From Glandiceps talaboti (lineage: Eukaryota; Hemichordata; Enteropneusta; Spengelidae): a stretch of 64,000 bases of DNA. The notes under the pieces were generated by a model that did no database searches, was not told the DNA's origin, and saw only the letters and a list, made by a program, of their open reading frames with translations. The position numbers and the translations under genes are program-made. Location of the stretch: NCBI RefSeq assembly GCF_964340395.1, contig NC_135562.1:15885296-15949295 (forward strand). The letters run 5' to 3'. Shown here in pieces: positions 61,836-64,000 of the stretch. Within the stretch, counting starts at the first letter, position 1. Every line of letters starts with the position of its first letter.

Positions 61836-62830
61836 ATTTCAAACACCCAACACATAAACATTGTTTGTGGTATTCCAATACTTGTATAAAGAGAAACTGT
61901 GAATGTCTCTCATGGACAAAGATCGGGAGAATTCACTTAAAACAGGAGATTTTACAGAACAATCTTTTACGATTTGCAATAATTCAATTTAAAATTAAAT
62001 TGTATTTTAGATGTTTGGGGAAGGGTGCAAAATGTTTATGAAATATATAATTTTAACTCGTCAAATAGGTGGATTGGGATAGGGTATTTTTGTATTATTT
62101 TTGTTCTCAGACCCTGCTTAATTAAATTCTAATTCTTGTTCCCTTGTGAGTTTGAAAACAGTTGTCAGGTCATGGGATCCATGGACCAGTTCGTAGGCTA
62201 CACTCAGAAAAAAAAAAGATACATGAAAATTAAACTGTTTCTAACTTGAAGATTTTTGCATTATCTCGCTAGCTATATGGTTAAATAACTTGCAGTGACA
62301 ACATTAATATTCATATGATGATGTTGACTAGATCAATAGTGTTATGAAATGTAGGACACCACTGTGAACTTAATTGAAAGATAAATTTGACTGCCATATA
62401 TACATATGGAAGGATATTAAAATAACACTGTTGCATACTCTGAATATTCCAATACTGTACAACTGCCGACATCTGACCATAGACGAACAGAACCTGTTAA
62501 CAACATGGAAAGTAAACAACTGAATTGGGTTAATAACGCTTGGCTCATCACGTTGGAACAAAATGGACTTGTGTTACAAACCATGGTTTTGACAATAGCA
62601 GTTTTATGTGTTCATGAAATGCCAGGGGAAATGGAAATGTTTGTGTGAAAATGAGTTACCGTATAAAGTGGCCATAAAACTGTTCTTAACAAATAATGGA
62701 ATGTAAATTCAAGTCTCGGTTTTCGGTGTAATTTAATTGTTTATGTAAGGTGACTGAGCACTCTACTTTGCAAAAAAAGAATGAAACTCTATTATGTAGA
62801 TATACATACATACATACATACATACATACA

Positions 62831-62863
<33 letters not shown>

Positions 62864-62937
62864 GTGGGAATTGGTCTTTTGGAACTTGCTGACGACTGTA
62901 AAATCGCATCATTTTGTAGTAATGAAAATATCTAGTT
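61836..62937. other. 3' flank of copy C, no further gene recognised
   Basis: As in units A and B, minus 152 bp at about 61929. A (CATA)n tract at 62803-62860 is longer than its counterparts at 34522 and 47031. Confidence 0.5.
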
Positions 62938-63030
62938 TTACAATATCTTATAGTCTACCAGCTGCACAGACCCAAGATATTAAGAGCATTTGCTTATAGT
63001 TGCAATAACAATCGATACTTGTCCATATGA

Positions 63031-63291
63031 AGATCTCTTGAAAATCTTTCAAAATTACATTTCGAACAGCATAATTTAATAAGAGGATACAAAGACGAGA
63101 TTATTTTCATCTTAGTTACACTTCTTTATGATATTGCTATACCAAGAAAAGTCGTTTCCATCAAACCAGCGTCACGCGTTCCATCTAGAAATATTGTTGT
63201 AAGAATAATTGGCAAACCTGGCCAATTATCAACTATGTCAGGAGCTTCACGTTCCACACTTCTTCGACCACCAGTAAGAACAGCAAAATGA
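63031..63291 (+). CDS. Possible terminal coding segment (unit C)
   Basis: 87-codon open stretch matching 47653-47913, ending at TGA 63289. Substitutions include Arg to Pro (IIGKPGQ) and Phe to Ser (ASRSTLL). Only one tandem unit precedes it. No start, no family. Confidence 0.25.
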   Translation, partial: RSLENLSKLHFEQHNLIRGYKDEIIFILVTLLYDIAIPRKVVSIKPASRVPSRNIVVRIIGKPGQLSTMSGASRSTLLRPPVRTAK

Positions 63292-63360
63292 AGTTCTCAC
63301 TTGTACTTCTTTTACTTCCAAAATTTGTACTTCTAATTTAGAGGTCATGTGTCTCCGAAA

Positions 63361-64000
63361 ATAACACCAGCCTCGCCGTTGTTCTTCCCCAAGCTCTATA
63401 CTGTTAAATACCGACGATTTTACAAATATACCCACAAGTAGACCATTTCAACGTTTTGCAATTATGATTGGGTGGCGGTACATTTTATTTTTGGAATCGC
63501 ATCGAATCAAAATATTGATGAAAATAGACTTGAATGACTATATGATCGACCTGAGTATATTTGCATAATTTATTCATTATAAAATGAATACCGGTTTTTC
63601 ATTCGTATAGCCACATCATTAGAAACACTCACTGACAACGTGATACAATTCGCATAAAGGCATCATAAATCCAGTTTGAGTACAGATATATATTGTCAAC
63701 GTATAATTTAACTTAAGAACTGGATTTACATGTAAATCAGACATTGTATAGATTATGGTCATAAGCGCTCTCAAGCACGATGAATACGTACATATCAAAA
63801 TACTTACCGTAATAACGTTGACCATACGTTGTGACTATAACTGCTGAACACAGCCAGATGTTCAACAACAGAGGAGTCGTGTTGATGATGAGTGGCGGTA
63901 CAGAAAAATGTTTATTTCTTCGTTGTAACCGCTCTTTTTGTGACATTCAAAATGATAAACTGATAAACAAGGATATGATTAGGTGAACAGGTGCTCATTC
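63361..64000. other. Right flank beyond unit C, no gene recognised
   Basis: Sequence not shared with units A or B. Short minus-strand frames only, without motifs. Confidence 0.45.

Overview
The window is nuclear DNA from a metazoan. Coding exons are split by GT-AG introns, gene density is low, and the DNA is packed with microsatellites, miniature inverted-repeat elements and decayed LINEs of the kind common in marine invertebrates. I cannot name the species from sequence alone. No rRNA, tRNA, CRISPR array or prokaryotic operon is visible.

The only clear host gene is present three times in tandem on the + strand: copy A (exons between 9550 and 33402), copy B (40932-45906) and copy C (54304-61835). 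Each has five exons of exactly the same lengths (129, 148, 582, 141, 257 nt), the same splice phases and a 418-residue product. It is an FAD-dependent amine oxidoreductase of the DAO/sarcosine oxidase type. It has an N-terminal GxGxxG dinucleotide-binding motif, a Cys at the place where sarcosine oxidases bind flavin covalently, and a C-terminal SKL peroxisome-targeting tripeptide. The copies sit in three units of a segmental duplication: unit A about 614-38046, unit B 38047-50792, unit C 51242 to about 63360. B and C are most alike. Because the units are recent, each serves as an empty-site control for insertions in the others.

Unit A is swollen by insertions. An extra segment of about 6.4 kb (about 2410-8890) lies upstream of the gene. 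A 2.1-kb repeat-rich insertion (10862-12944) sits in intron 2. Most striking is a 17,774-bp insertion (13824-31597) in intron 3. It is bounded by identical 259-bp terminal inverted repeats that begin CACTA and end TAGTG, and by ATA on both sides, and units B and C carry the empty site. Inside it I recognise no transposase. It holds fragments of three LINEs, a 154-bp hairpin element and a set of 24-36-bp palindromic insertions, most with clear 7-bp target-site duplications.

Unit B is the cleanest. Unit C carries a 5'-truncated LINE in intron 1, and a 449-bp unclassified insertion flanked by a 28-bp duplication lies at the B/C junction. Downstream of the oxidoreductase, units A and B share a possible two-exon second gene of unknown function. 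All three units hold a short open frame next to a tandem repeat of about 210 bp whose copy number is 2, 3 and 1 in A, B and C.

The strongest novelty candidates are the giant CACTA-ended element and the tiny palindromic insertions, which I saw intact only inside it.
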